Shown: positions 1 through 9,134, counted from the stretch's first letter. The stretch: 64,000 nucleotides of DNA from an uncultured Acetatifactor sp. (GCA_910586515.1 CAJUGL010000007.1:1-64000), one strand, 5' to 3'. The notes: a model not told the origin generated them from the sequence alone. Program-made: numbers and translations.

Positions 1-977
1 AGTTTTTTCTGAAGTTCCTTTTTGTCCGGCAAATAAAGCTGGTATTCTGACGCATAGATGTTGGAATTCTCCGGCAAAGTGATTTCTACCAGGGTGTCAT
101 CTTTTTCTTTGCAAAGCAGGATGCCGATGGTCGGATTTTCGTCCGGCAGCTTTTCGTATCGGTCATAGTAATGCACATACATCAGCATTTGCCCCAAGTC
201 CTGATGAGTCAGCTTGTCAATCTTCAAATCAATCACCACATAACAGCGGAGTAGGCGGTTATAAAAAACAAGGTCTACATAGAAATTTTCTTCTCGGTAA
301 GTGAACCGTTTCTGTCTGGCCTCAAACAGGTATCCCTTTCCGAGTTCCAGCAAAAATTTGGGGAGCTTGTTGATGATTGCTGTCTCTAAATCAGATTCCA
401 CAAATCTTGCCTTTTCGTCCAGACCAAGAAACTCCAGCACTGTCGGCTGCTTCACGATGTCCTGCGGCCTGGTGATAATGTTCCCCACTGACGCAAGGCG
501 CAAAACCTCGCTTTTTTCCCGGCTGAGCGCGAGCCGTTCGTAAAGGCTGGAGTTATACTGCCGCTGCAAGGTGCGGATACTCCATCCTGACTGTGTGGCT
601 TCAATATAAAATTTCCGCTCATTCTCGTCCTTGATGCGCATTAACAGCAGATAATGCGACCATGGGAGTGTGAACGGCAGTGTTTCCCCAAAAAAGCGAA
701 ACGCTGTTTCGGATTTTTCCACCACGAATTTCCGAAACACTGTCTCGGAAATCCTGTCCTGATAGGTCAGGTAAAATTTTCTTGCGTTTTCAAGTGTGTC
801 CACGGAATAACCACGGCCAAATTGCGTATTCATGGCCTCAGATAAGTTTTTGATGATCTGCCTGCCATATTTTGCGCGGCTTTCGCCCTGTTGCTCCACC
901 TCTACGATCCATCTGCCGATTGCGTAAAAGGTCATCAGCTGGACAAGATTGATCTGCCTTGCGACGATGCTCTTGTA
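1..977 (-). CDS. DUF1016 (YhcG-type) PD-(D/E)XK nuclease-like protein, cut by left edge, 5' end damaged
   Basis: The minus-strand frame encodes a DUF1016/YhcG-family protein, a family with an N-terminal domain and a C-terminal PD-(D/E)XK nuclease-like domain, often linked to defence or restriction loci. The N-terminal domain reads IGRWIVEVEQQG, then KYGRQIIKNLSEAMN and LPWSHYLLLMRI. The nuclease-like core reads FTYREENFYVDLVFYN followed by VIDLKIDKLTHQDLGQM, giving the acidic residue and the D-x-K pair. The C-terminus runs off the window. Family similarity begins near position 977, but no in-frame ATG, GTG or TTG lies upstream; the only ATG inside the conserved part is at 935. The normal first 15-25 residues are missing, and the space is occupied by the promoter of the divergent WYL gene. 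It is either a 5'-truncated pseudogene or uses the internal start. The family assignment is firm; the activity is doubtful. Confidence 0.75.
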
Positions 978-1005
978 TGTGTACAGTATACAGCAATAAA
1001 AACCG

Positions 1006-1034
1006 TTGTAGGAAGGAACAGATTCCGCTATAAT
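1006..1034 (+). promoter_or_regulatory. Sigma-A-type promoter of the WYL regulator
   Basis: TTGTAG (1006-1011) and TATAAT (1029-1034) are separated by 17 bp, about 20 bp upstream of the WYL start codon. It sits where the 5' end of the divergent DUF1016 gene should be. Confidence 0.7.
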
Positions 1035-1054
1035 AGACTGAAAAGGAGCACAAG

Positions 1055-1966
1055 ATGAAAACAGAACGGCTCTACGCCATCACATTATATCTGCTTAACC
1101 ATGGCAGAACCTCCGCCAGGGAGCTGGCGGACCATTTTGAAGTCTCCCTGCGGACCATTCAGCGGGATATGGATTCCCTGTGTCTTGCCGGGGTTCCGGT
1201 AATCTCCGTAAGCGGTGTCCAGGGCGGCTACGAGATCTCCCGGCAATACCGCCTTGACCGGCAGTATGCAACCTCCGGAGATTACACCTGCCTCCTGACT
1301 GCGCTGCAGGGCCTGGTATCCGCCACCCGTGACCGGAAAGCACAGGAAACCCTGGAAAAAATAGCCCGGATATCCCCTGATGCCAGTCAGGAACTTATTC
1401 TGGATTTCTCCGTCCTCCAGGAAGGAGACACCGCAGCCCTTCAGCCCCTGCAGCAGGCCATCGCCGGAAAGCGCGCCGTCCGCTTCACTTATACCAACAA
1501 CAATAACGAAACCCGCTCCCACACCGTGGAGCCTGTGGCCGTGGTATACCGTTGGTATGCCTGGTATCTGCTGGCCTTCTCCCGAAACCGGGACGACTAC
1601 CGCACGTACAAGCTGGTACGGATGAGCAGCCTGGAAATTACCGATCTGCCGTTTACAAAAGAGCATCCCGCCGCGCACCAGATTCTGGAGCTGCAGGAGC
1701 AAAACGATTCCCGCAGATATCTGGAGCTCCTGGTAAAATGCAAACCTGCTGCCAGAATGCGGGCCATCGAATACCTGAGGGGCACCCTGGTGGAAGAGTC
1801 GGAAAATGGGGATGCGCTGATGCGGCTCAACGTAGTGGAAAACGAACAGCTCTGGCTGGGAACATTGCTTTCTCTGGGTGACAATGTGGAAATCCTGGAA
1901 CCTGCGTGGCTGCGGGAGCGCCTTCTGGAAACAGCGGACAAAATTGTTTCCCTATACAGGAATTGA
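1055..1966 (+). CDS. WYL-domain helix-turn-helix transcriptional regulator
   Basis: A 303-residue DeoR/YafY-type regulator. Residues about 1-60 form an HTH_11 winged helix (SARELADHFEVSLRTIQRDMDSL) and residues about 140-210 a WYL domain containing the motif AWYLLAF. WYL domains bind small ligands or nucleic acid and often regulate metabolic, stress or defence genes. The start is supported by AGGAG 8 bases upstream and the promoter at 1006-1034. A 12-bp perfect palindrome lies immediately after the stop codon (1967-1978). The target cannot be told; the neighbours (DUF1016 gene, GNAT gene) do not form an obvious pathway. Confidence 0.9.
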   Translation: MKTERLYAITLYLLNHGRTSARELADHFEVSLRTIQRDMDSLCLAGVPVISVSGVQGGYEISRQYRLDRQYATSGDYTCLLTALQGLVSATRDRKAQETLEKIARISPDASQELILDFSVLQEGDTAALQPLQQAIAGKRAVRFTYTNNNNETRSHTVEPVAVVYRWYAWYLLAFSRNRDDYRTYKLVRMSSLEITDLPFTKEHPAAHQILELQEQNDSRRYLELLVKCKPAARMRAIEYLRGTLVEESENGDALMRLNVVENEQLWLGTLLSLGDNVEILEPAWLRERLLETADKIVSLYRN

Positions 1967-1978
1967 CGGTATACCGTT
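1967..1978. promoter_or_regulatory. 12-bp perfect palindrome after the WYL gene
   Basis: ACGGTATACCGT is fully self-complementary with no loop, so it suits a dimeric DNA-binding protein better than an RNA hairpin. It lies 212 bp upstream of the GNAT start. A GTAC-AGTATAC sequence lies upstream of the WYL promoter (981-991) and shares the GTATAC core. Function is inferred only. Confidence 0.25.
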
Positions 1979-2189
1979 GTTTTTCTAGCAAAAAGACATT
2001 TCCCCTTTTTCGTAAAATGCCGACATGCTGTTGTCGTATATGCCGTGCTATACTTGAGATATCCTTTTATCCAATGCCCTTATCCCCGGAACGCAGCAAC
2101 GCAATACGCCGAGTTCAATGTATATCCGTTCCGCCGGACCATCAGGGCAGCGGACAAAAGGGAACAAAAAAACACACGGAGGTACTTAT

Positions 2190-2753
2190 ATGAATCCCTA
2201 CGAAAAATGTCCTGTCTACGAAAACGACAACTATCTTCTGCGGCTTGTGGAACCCTCGGACACCGCCGATCTGCTTCTGGTGTATTCCGACGAAAAAGCC
2301 GTCCCTTATTTTAACAGTGACAACTGCAACGGCGACGATTTTCATTATACCACGGCAGAGCGCATGGAAAGCGCCATTGCCTTCTGGCAGTTCTCCTATG
2401 AACACAAATACTTTGTGCGCTGGTCCATTGTTGACAAAAGGCTCTCCCGGGCCATAGGCACCATCGAACTGTTCAACCGCACTTCCGGGGATTATTTCAA
2501 CAACTGCGGCCTGCTGCGCCTGGATCTGCACAGCGATTACGAACGGACGGAAAGCATCCGGGAAATCCTCTCCCTGATCGCGCCTCCCGCCTTTGCCGCA
2601 TTTGGCTGTGAAATGATTGCCACCAAAATCCCGCCCTTTGCGGTCTGCCGAAAGGAGGCTGCACAGTCCCTGGGATTTGCGGCCTCTGAAGAAAAACTCA
2701 TCGGCGGAGACGACGGACGGGAATACGGGGATTATTATGTATTGCCCCATTAG
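2190..2753 (+). CDS. GNAT family N-acetyltransferase
   Basis: A 187-residue protein resembling the GNAT_3 (RimJ/RimL-like) acetyltransferases, which move an acetyl group from acetyl-CoA to an amine. Visible features are the N-terminal strand YLLRLVEPSDTADLL, a central strand AIGTIELFN and the C-terminal segment CEMIATKIPP...AAQSLGF, which corresponds to the acetyl-CoA-binding helix and the late beta strands. The ATG at 2190 follows GGAGG at 2179-2183 (CACGGAGGTACTTAT before the ATG). An upstream in-frame ATG at 2118 lacks a ribosome binding site and is not preferred. Substrate unknown. It converges on the ABC-class ATPase gene with a 45-bp gap. Confidence 0.8.
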   Translation: MNPYEKCPVYENDNYLLRLVEPSDTADLLLVYSDEKAVPYFNSDNCNGDDFHYTTAERMESAIAFWQFSYEHKYFVRWSIVDKRLSRAIGTIELFNRTSGDYFNNCGLLRLDLHSDYERTESIREILSLIAPPAFAAFGCEMIATKIPPFAVCRKEAAQSLGFAASEEKLIGGDDGREYGDYYVLPH

Positions 2754-2798
2754 TCCGCAGCCTGCTTTTTGATCTGCAGCAGCACAGGGCATACCCCG

Positions 2799-4613
2799 TC
2801 ACCCCCTGAACCGGTTCAGGCAGGCGTAAAGTTCCTGAATTCTGGGCTTCGCCAGTCCGCAGGGCACAAAGGAACCTGCAAAGGGCTTCCAACCCTGCTT
2901 TTCCCAGGCATTCCAGATGCTCTCCACAGTCTGGCGCACAGTCTTCCTGCCATCCATCACCTGCTCCAGACCATAACACAGCAGATGGGCCAGGGCATTT
3001 ACCTGCTCCGGGTCAAGCAGCTGCTCCAGATAGCGAACATTGACCTCCTCCCTGTCCATGGAGAAAGATTCCAGGCCGAAAGATTTCGTCTTCATATGGT
3101 CATGGCGGCTGTCTCCGCCGTGTCCCCGGCCACGCCCGTTTCTGCCTTCCCGCTGCGCATCGCCCTCCGGGCCTCCGGCAAACCCGACATTCTTCGTCTC
3201 CGGTTCCTTCCCGTCCCAGCCCCGGCCTCTGCCTTTCTGGGCCTTCCAGAAAGCGGGAAGCACACGCTCAAATGCTGGCACCGCAAACCCGGGGGCCTTG
3301 ACTCTGGGCGCCGTATGTCCGCCGCACAGTCCCTTCACCCGCTCCGTGATATCCACAGGACGATAGCAGTCCATCATCAGAATATGGTCCGCGATATAGA
3401 AGAACGCCCCTGAGCTTCCGGCCACCAGAATAGTGGAAATTCCCGCCTTTTCATACAGGTCTCCCGCCCTCTCCAGGAAGGGCGTAATAGGCTCCTTATC
3501 CCGGCTGATCACCTGCTGCATAAACTCGTCCCGAACCATGAAATTGGTGGCGGAAGTATCCTCGTCGATAAGGAACAGCCTGGTGCCCGCCTCAATCCCC
3601 TCCACCACGGCAGCCGCCTGAGAGGTGGAACCGCTGGCATCCTCGGTGGTAAACTTTTTCGTATCCTTTTTATTGGGCAGATCATTGATAAACAGGGAGA
3701 TATCCACATTGCGTATGGACCTGCCGTCCTCCGCCCGCAGCTTCAGGGCCGTGTCCTCGGTGAGAACGAATTCCCGTCCGTCTCCTGCTATATGATCGTA
3801 TACTCCCATCTGAATGGCCTCCAATAAGGTGGACTTTCCGTGATAACCCCCGCCCACGATAAGGGTGATGCCCTCCGGAACCGCCATGCCGCTGATCCTG
3901 CCCTTATGGGGAAGCACAAATGTTCTCTCCATGGATGCCGGAGAGGTAAAGGGAACGCTGTCCGCCATAGGCAGATCCGAAACACCGCTTTTCCTGGGCA
4001 GCACGGAACCGTTGGCCACAAAGGCAACCAGTTTTTCCTCTCTCAGAATCTGCCGCAGAGCCTCCTGGTCTTCCGCCAGATGAACTACGCCCTCCACCCT
4101 TTTGCCGTCCAGTCTGGCATAGAACAGGCTGTTCTCCACACATCTGGGCAGGAAATCAAAGAGAATTTTGTCCAGTTCCCCCGCGTTGATGGTACGTCCG
4201 AAAGCCGGAAATCCCACATGGAACCGCACGATAAGTCCCTTGTCCGTGATCTGGCAGGCGCTGCGCTCCAGAACCGCCTGTCCGCAGCGGCTGATGGACA
4301 GCAAACCGCTTTTTCCGGAACCCTTCGCCTTGAAATTGTACTGCTCAAACTGCTTTCCCACCTGCCGCACCAGAAAATCCTGCAAAGCGATGCGCCCGCA
4401 GTCCTTTCTGTAATATTCCTCCGGAAATCTGGCCAGTGTGTGGGGAATCTCCACATGGAGACTTGAGGGCGATGCAAAAGGATCTCCCTGCACATGGTCA
4501 ATCACCAGTGTATACCGGTCAAATTTCCACTCCCCCGCCAGCGATTTGTAGGCCGGATAGCTCTTGTGGTCTATGGAACGCAGCAGCGTCCGCAATTCAT
4601 TTTGTGATTTCAT
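2799..4613 (-). CDS. ABC-class ATPase, COG3044/PF09818 family, with Gly/Arg-rich insert
   Basis: A soluble P-loop ATPase of about 604 residues from the poorly characterised 'predicted ATPase of the ABC class' family; it has no membrane domain. The Walker A-like sequence is GGGYHGKSTLLEAI and the Walker B region is LFLIDEDTSATNFMVRDEF. The start was taken at the ATG of MKSQNELRTLL (4613) because GGGAGG lies 9 bases upstream; an ATG 14 codons earlier has no such site. Near the C-terminus is a low-complexity Gly/Arg-rich stretch (RGRGWDG, then EGRNGRGRGHGG) that resembles RGG-type nucleic-acid-binding segments. Role unknown; family members have been suggested to act on nucleic acid, but that is inference here. 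Confidence 0.85.
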   Translation of the reverse strand: MKSQNELRTLLRSIDHKSYPAYKSLAGEWKFDRYTLVIDHVQGDPFASPSSLHVEIPHTLARFPEEYYRKDCGRIALQDFLVRQVGKQFEQYNFKAKGSGKSGLLSISRCGQAVLERSACQITDKGLIVRFHVGFPAFGRTINAGELDKILFDFLPRCVENSLFYARLDGKRVEGVVHLAEDQEALRQILREEKLVAFVANGSVLPRKSGVSDLPMADSVPFTSPASMERTFVLPHKGRISGMAVPEGITLIVGGGYHGKSTLLEAIQMGVYDHIAGDGREFVLTEDTALKLRAEDGRSIRNVDISLFINDLPNKKDTKKFTTEDASGSTSQAAAVVEGIEAGTRLFLIDEDTSATNFMVRDEFMQQVISRDKEPITPFLERAGDLYEKAGISTILVAGSSGAFFYIADHILMMDCYRPVDITERVKGLCGGHTAPRVKAPGFAVPAFERVLPAFWKAQKGRGRGWDGKEPETKNVGFAGGPEGDAQREGRNGRGRGHGGDSRHDHMKTKSFGLESFSMDREEVNVRYLEQLLDPEQVNALAHLLCYGLEQVMDGRKTVRQTVESIWNAWEKQGWKPFAGSFVPCGLAKPRIQELYACLNRFRG

Positions 4614-4709
4614 CGTGATTTTCCTCCCGTCTTCTATTACCAAGAATATGGACACATTTTACCATATTCAGAAAAAAATTTCACCTGTCCCAACAAAAAT
4701 GTTTGTGTC

Positions 4710-4724
4710 AACTGTTCAGCGCCC
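4710..4724. repeat. Half-copy of the dispersed palindromic repeat
   Basis: AACTGTTCAGCGCCC matches the right arm plus loop of the palindromes at 32442, 50076 and 61450 (minus-strand reading GGGCGCTGAACAGTT, one mismatch). The other arm is absent. It lies just upstream of the GNAT promoter at 4735. Confidence 0.4.
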
Positions 4725-4734
4725 AGTATCCCGG

Positions 4735-4763
4735 TTTACACGGCGCTGCTTTTCTTTTATAAT
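4735..4763 (+). promoter_or_regulatory. Promoter of the second GNAT gene
   Basis: TTTACA (4735-4740) and TATAAT (4758-4763) with a 17-bp spacer, 50 bp upstream of the start codon at 4814. Confidence 0.7.
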
Positions 4764-4813
4764 GAGACGGGACAAAAAGGGAATTTGACTGTGATATGAA
4801 AGGCGGACAGACA

Positions 4814-5296
4814 ATGAACATTCGAAAAGCCACCATCGGCGACCTCCGGCAGATTCTGGAAATCTATGCCTATGCCAGGATGCAGATGAAACAAAACGGA
4901 AATCCCTCCCAATGGGGAGACAACAGACCTTCCCGGGAGGCTGTACTGGAAGATATCCGGAAAGGACAGAGCTATATTATAGAAGAAAAACAGATTTGCG
5001 GCGTTTTTGCTTTTATTATCGGAAACGACCCTACCTATCAGTTGATAGAGCAGGGCCGCTGGCTTAACCAGGCGCCCTATGGAACCATTCACCGGCTCGC
5101 CGGAAACGGCAGGACAAAGGGACTCTTTGTCCAATGTGTGTCCTACTGTATGGCCATGCTGCCCAATATCAGAATCGACACCCATGAGGACAATCAAATC
5201 ATGCGGCATTTACTGGAAAAAAACGGTTTCCACAAATGCGGCATCATCTACGTGGAAGACGGCTGCCCCAGAATTGCCTACCAGAAATGCCTGTAG
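4814..5296 (+). CDS. GNAT family N-acetyltransferase
   Basis: A 160-residue acetyltransferase. It opens with MNIRKATIGDLRQILEIYAYAR, typical of strand 1/helix 1 of GNAT proteins, carries YGTIHRLAGNGRTKGLF, which matches the acetyl-CoA pyrophosphate-binding region, and ends with IRIDTHEDNQIMRHLLEKNGFHKCGIIYV, the usual late strand-helix. AAGGCGG stands 8 bases before the ATG at 4814; the in-frame ATG at 4796 has no site. Substrate unknown. Single gene with its own promoter, convergent with the ABC exporter genes 11 bp downstream. Confidence 0.85.
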   Translation: MNIRKATIGDLRQILEIYAYARMQMKQNGNPSQWGDNRPSREAVLEDIRKGQSYIIEEKQICGVFAFIIGNDPTYQLIEQGRWLNQAPYGTIHRLAGNGRTKGLFVQCVSYCMAMLPNIRIDTHEDNQIMRHLLEKNGFHKCGIIYVEDGCPRIAYQKCL

Positions 5297-5307
5297 CTTT
5301 ATACCGC

Positions 5308-7077
5308 TCATTCGAACTGAGAAGCATAGAGCCTGTAGTAAAACCCTTTCCTCTCCATCAGACTTTCATGATTCCCCTGTTCTACCACATCTCCGTGGTC
5401 AACTACCAGGATATGATCCGCATTCTGGATAGTTGACAGGCGATGGGCGATGACAAAGCAGGTTTTATCCTTCATCAGCTCCCGCATGGCTTTCTGAATC
5501 CTGCGCTCCGTACTGGTATCCACATTGGAGGTAGCCTCGTCCAGAATCAGCATCCGGGCGTCATAGAGCATGGCCCTGGCAATGGTCAGCAGCTGCTTCT
5601 GCCCCTTGGAGATGTTCCCCCCGTCCTCGCTGATCACCGTCTCATAGCCATGGGGCAGGCGCATGATAAAGGAATGAATATGGGCGGCTTTTGCGGCAGC
5701 CACCACTTCCTTCCGGCTGGCCCCTTCCTTGCCGTAGGCAATATTCTCAAAAATGGTTCCCCGGAAAACCCAGGTCTCCTGAAGCACCATGGCATAGGCT
5801 CCCCGCAGACTCCGCCTGGTATAATCCCGGTTGTCCCGGCCGTCCACCAGGATATTTCCGGCATCCACATCATAAAAGCGCATCAGCAGATTGATGATGG
5901 TGGTCTTGCCCGCCCCGGTGGGCCCCACAATGGCCACCAGCTTTCCCGCATCCGCATTCAGGCTGAGATTGTGGAGAATGGTTTTGTTTTTCTCATAGCC
6001 GAAGGAAACATTGCGCAGTCTCACATTTCCCTGCACATCCGCAAGCTCCGCCGCCTGCTCCCTGTCCACAGGCTCCTCTTCCTCATCCAGAAGGCCGAAG
6101 ACCCGCTCTGCCGCAGCCAGGGCGGAATACAGTTCATTGGTGATATTGGCAATCTCATTGATGGGTCCGGAAAACTTGCGGGAATACAGGACAAAGGAGG
6201 AAATCTGGCCCAGGGAAATCCGCCCGCCCATGTACAGGAAGGAACCGAAAACCGCAATCAGGCTCAGTCCCAGATTGTTGATGGAATTCACCGTGGGCCC
6301 CATGGTAATCCCGTAATAATCCGCATTATAATAGGCGTCTGCGGCGTCCCCGTTGATTCTGTCAAAATTCTCCGCCACCCGGTTCTCATAGGCATAGGCC
6401 ATAATGGTCTTCTGTCCGGAAAACATTTCCTCCACAAATCCATTCATGATTCCGTAATTTTTGGAACGCTTTGCAAACCTGGGCTGTGTGATAGAACGCA
6501 TTTTCGTCACATAAATCACGGCACATGGGATAGTAATCACCACCACTGCAGCCAGGGCAGGGGATATGTACAACATCATGGCAAAGGATCCCACCACGGT
6601 CACAAGGCTTGTGAGAATCTGAACCACATCCGTGGCCAGGCAGGTACTCACCACATCAATGTCATAAGACACCCTGCTGATAATGTCCCCCGCCTGGTTC
6701 CGGTCAAAGTACCCCACCGGCAGGCGCATCAGCTTGTCAAACACATCCTTCCGCATTCCCCGGGCAATCCACCTGCTCACATACATCATAATAATATTGA
6801 TGCACACGGTAATCAGGGAAGAAAGCACATAGCAAAGCAGCATTCTTCCCGCATAGTAATATACCTTGTCGAAATTCACCTTTCCCGCCCCGGCGGCCGC
6901 CTCGTTGATGGCTGCACCGGCCATGCTCGGCCCAAGCAGGGCGAGGAAATTACTGGTAAAGCACAGGGCAAATACCACCATAAGTATCCATTTGTAATGA
7001 CCGATATAGGCAATCAGTCTCTTAAACGTGCCTTTTGTGTCCTTGGGTTTCTTTCTCACCGTGTCTCTTGCTGCCAT
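5308..7077 (-). CDS. ABC exporter half-transporter, subunit with canonical ATP site
   Basis: A 589-residue type I exporter (six transmembrane segments, then an ABC ATPase) forming a heterodimer with the product of 7365-9134. The membrane domain covers about residues 25-320 and the nucleotide-binding domain about 345-580, with Walker A GPTGAGKTTI, a Q-loop in LQETWVFRG, an altered signature NISKGQKQLL and Walker B MLILDEATSNVD with the catalytic Glu intact. The partner has the normal signature but an Asp in place of that Glu, so the pair has one active and one degenerate site, as in TM287/288 and LmrCD-type multidrug exporters. The reading frame is stop-free for about 100 codons upstream of its ATG but holds no ATG, GTG or TTG. 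Substrate unknown. Confidence 0.93.
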   Translation of the reverse strand: MAARDTVRKKPKDTKGTFKRLIAYIGHYKWILMVVFALCFTSNFLALLGPSMAGAAINEAAAGAGKVNFDKVYYYAGRMLLCYVLSSLITVCINIIMMYVSRWIARGMRKDVFDKLMRLPVGYFDRNQAGDIISRVSYDIDVVSTCLATDVVQILTSLVTVVGSFAMMLYISPALAAVVVITIPCAVIYVTKMRSITQPRFAKRSKNYGIMNGFVEEMFSGQKTIMAYAYENRVAENFDRINGDAADAYYNADYYGITMGPTVNSINNLGLSLIAVFGSFLYMGGRISLGQISSFVLYSRKFSGPINEIANITNELYSALAAAERVFGLLDEEEEPVDREQAAELADVQGNVRLRNVSFGYEKNKTILHNLSLNADAGKLVAIVGPTGAGKTTIINLLMRFYDVDAGNILVDGRDNRDYTRRSLRGAYAMVLQETWVFRGTIFENIAYGKEGASRKEVVAAAKAAHIHSFIMRLPHGYETVISEDGGNISKGQKQLLTIARAMLYDARMLILDEATSNVDTSTERRIQKAMRELMKDKTCFVIAHRLSTIQNADHILVVDHGDVVEQGNHESLMERKGFYYRLYASQFE

Positions 7078-7224
7078 ATCTCTTCTTCCTGCCTCGCTCT
7101 GACTCTTTCCGCTTCCCCTCTTGACCTCCGGGAACTCTTCTCTGTTCCATTTCTGCGCCGCGGCTTCCGGCCCTGGGCTGCCCTTTTGGGTTCTCCGGCT
7201 CTCCTCTGGTCCGTTTCCGGCTTC

Positions 7225-7330
7225 TTCCGGCTCTGCTGCTCTCTTTTGGTCCGTCCCCAGGGCTGCTTCTCCTGGCCTTCCGGCTCTGCTGCTCTCCTTC
7301 GCTCCGTCCCCAGGGCTGCTTCTCCCGGCC
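7225..7330. repeat. 53-bp tandem direct repeat, two copies, between the ABC subunit genes
   Basis: Two adjacent 53-bp units begin with TTCCGGCTCTGCTGCTCT at 7225 and 7278 and differ at 4 positions; a weaker partial copy precedes them near 7195. The whole 287-bp spacer (7078-7364) is pyrimidine-rich on this strand, so the transcript of the minus-strand operon is purine-rich here. In the frame of the downstream ABC gene it would encode a charged, low-complexity sequence rich in Glu, Lys, Arg and Gly, but no start codon is present. Confidence 0.8.
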
Positions 7331-7364
7331 TTCCCGCCTCTAAGCTGCCCGGGAAAGCAATATC

Positions 7365-9134
7365 CTACGCAGACATCTGGGTTTTATAGATTTCCCGGTA
7401 TACCTCACAGCTCTCCAGCAATTCCTCATGGGTACCATGTCCGATGATCCTGCCCTCGTCAAGCATGATGATATCGTCAAGTCCCATGATGGAGCTGACT
7501 CTCTGGGCGATAATGATGGTGGTGGTATCCGCGTGTTTCTCCCGAATGGCTTTGCGCAGGGCGGCGTCCGTCTTATAATCCAGGGCGCTGGAAGAATCAT
7601 CCAAAACCAGGATCCGGGGAGCAGCTGCCAATGCTCTTGCGATCAGCACTCTCTGCCGCTGTCCGCCGCTTAGGTTTGCCCCTCTTACCACCGCTCTGTG
7701 GTCATATGTATCTTCATAGGATTCGATAAATTCCTTTGCCATGGCGTCCCCTGCGGCGCTGCGCAGCTCTTCCCGGGACACATCCCTGCCGAAGGAAATA
7801 TTCTCCTTTAAGGAATCCGCAAATATGACGTCATTCTGAAACACCACGCCGAAGAGTCTGTGCAGTTCATCCTTGTCATAGGTACGCACATCCCTTCCGT
7901 CAATAAAGACCGCGCCCTCATCCGCATCATAGAAGCGCATCAGCAGATTGATAATGGTTGTCTTGCCGCATCCGGTGGCTCCGATTATGCCCAGGGAACC
8001 GCCCTTTTTGATGGCGAAGCTGATCTCCTCCAGACATTTCTGCCGTTCCAGGCCGTCGAACTTGTCCTGGGCCGCCGCTTCCTCCGTCTCCTCCTGAAGG
8101 CTTTTTCCATAGCTGAAAGTCACCCGGTCAAAGACTATGTATTCCTCCCGCTGTGTCACTGCCGCCTCCTCTGCGGGAATGGGCAGCAGCTCGTCCGCCG
8201 TGTTCACCACGCCTGCAATCCGGTTCGCCGAGGCATTGGCCTTTGACATCAGCATGAATATCCGGTTCAGTCCCATTACCCCCATGAGAATCATGTTAAA
8301 GTAAGTCAGAAACGCCAGAATCACCCCAGGCTGGGTCACACCCCCGTTGACACGGTAAGCCCCCACCACCACTACAATGGTCAGTCCTATGTTCAGCATG
8401 AAAGTCATGATGGGGCCGGGCAGGGCCATAACAATCCCGGCTTTGATATCCCGGGCCGCCATCTCCTCATTGGCCTCCTGGAAACGGCGCATTTCGTAAT
8501 CTTCCTTGGAAAGGGCCTTCACCACCCGGATTCCCGTGATGTTCTCCCGCATGATGCGCACGATATTGTCCACGCTTTTCTGCACCCTGTCATAGAGCGG
8601 TATGCCCTTCATGGACACAAAGACTACTGCAGTAATCAGAATCGGCGCCATAATACAGAGGATGGAAGCCAGGCCCACATCCATGGTAAGGGTGATGAAA
8701 ATCCCCCCCAACAGCAGAATGGGCGCCCGGATCCCCATGGTCTGACTGGACTGAATGAAGCTCTGCAGATTGTAGGAATCCGAAGTCATCCGGGAATTCA
8801 GGGAGGGCAGGCCGAATTCATCCAGCTGACCTCCTGACAGATTGACGGATTTCCAGAACAAATCCCTTCTTATTTCGTATATACTGTTTTTTGCCACCTT
8901 CACGGCAGTCCGGTTGGCCTTCACATTGGCCTGACGCACATAGACCACCAGCATCAGCATCACGGCCCCCCACATAAGCACCAGACCTGCATTCTGCTGC
9001 GGGGCCACATCGTCCACCAGATGCTCCAGAACGTAGGGCAGCATCAGTTCGGCAACTGCAGCCGAAAGCTTCACCGCCATGCCGAATGCCATGATAAAGC
9101 GGTATTTTTTTAAGTAGCCAAATAAAAACTTCAT
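7365..9134 (-). CDS. ABC exporter half-transporter, subunit with degenerate Walker B
   Basis: A 589-residue partner of 5308-7077. It has six membrane segments, then a nucleotide-binding domain with Walker A GATGCGKTTI, normal signature NLSGGQRQRVLIARAL and Walker B ILVLDDSSSALD, where Asp replaces the catalytic Glu. A negatively charged insertion (QEETEEAAAQDKFDGLERQ) lies just before the Walker A strand. GGAGGAG lies 11 bases before the chosen ATG. It is the first transporter gene after the MarR gene (19-bp gap), so the three genes should be co-transcribed and MarR-controlled, the usual arrangement for drug or bile-acid-type exporters. Substrate not determinable. Confidence 0.93.
   Translation of the reverse strand: MKFLFGYLKKYRFIMAFGMAVKLSAAVAELMLPYVLEHLVDDVAPQQNAGLVLMWGAVMLMLVVYVRQANVKANRTAVKVAKNSIYEIRRDLFWKSVNLSGGQLDEFGLPSLNSRMTSDSYNLQSFIQSSQTMGIRAPILLLGGIFITLTMDVGLASILCIMAPILITAVVFVSMKGIPLYDRVQKSVDNIVRIMRENITGIRVVKALSKEDYEMRRFQEANEEMAARDIKAGIVMALPGPIMTFMLNIGLTIVVVVGAYRVNGGVTQPGVILAFLTYFNMILMGVMGLNRIFMLMSKANASANRIAGVVNTADELLPIPAEEAAVTQREEYIVFDRVTFSYGKSLQEETEEAAAQDKFDGLERQKCLEEISFAIKKGGSLGIIGATGCGKTTIINLLMRFYDADEGAVFIDGRDVRTYDKDELHRLFGVVFQNDVIFADSLKENISFGRDVSREELRSAAGDAMAKEFIESYEDTYDHRAVVRGANLSGGQRQRVLIARALAAAPRILVLDDSSSALDYKTDAALRKAIREKHADTTTIIIAQRVSSIMGLDDIIMLDEGRIIGHGTHEELLESCEVYREIYKTQMSA

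Noticed and set aside
2805..2820. 16-bp perfect palindrome CCTGAACCGGTTCAGG
   Set aside because: It lies within the last codons of the ABC-class ATPase (LNRFRG) near convergent gene ends. Without a second copy or promoter nearby, chance or a weak terminator role is enough.
7225..7330. Tandem repeats considered as a CRISPR array
   Set aside because: Only two directly adjacent 53-bp units without spacers, and no cas genes in the window.
5443..7389. A 648-codon open frame on the plus strand
   Set aside because: Antisense to an ABC exporter subunit with intact Walker motifs; His/Gly/Pro-rich and without start signals.
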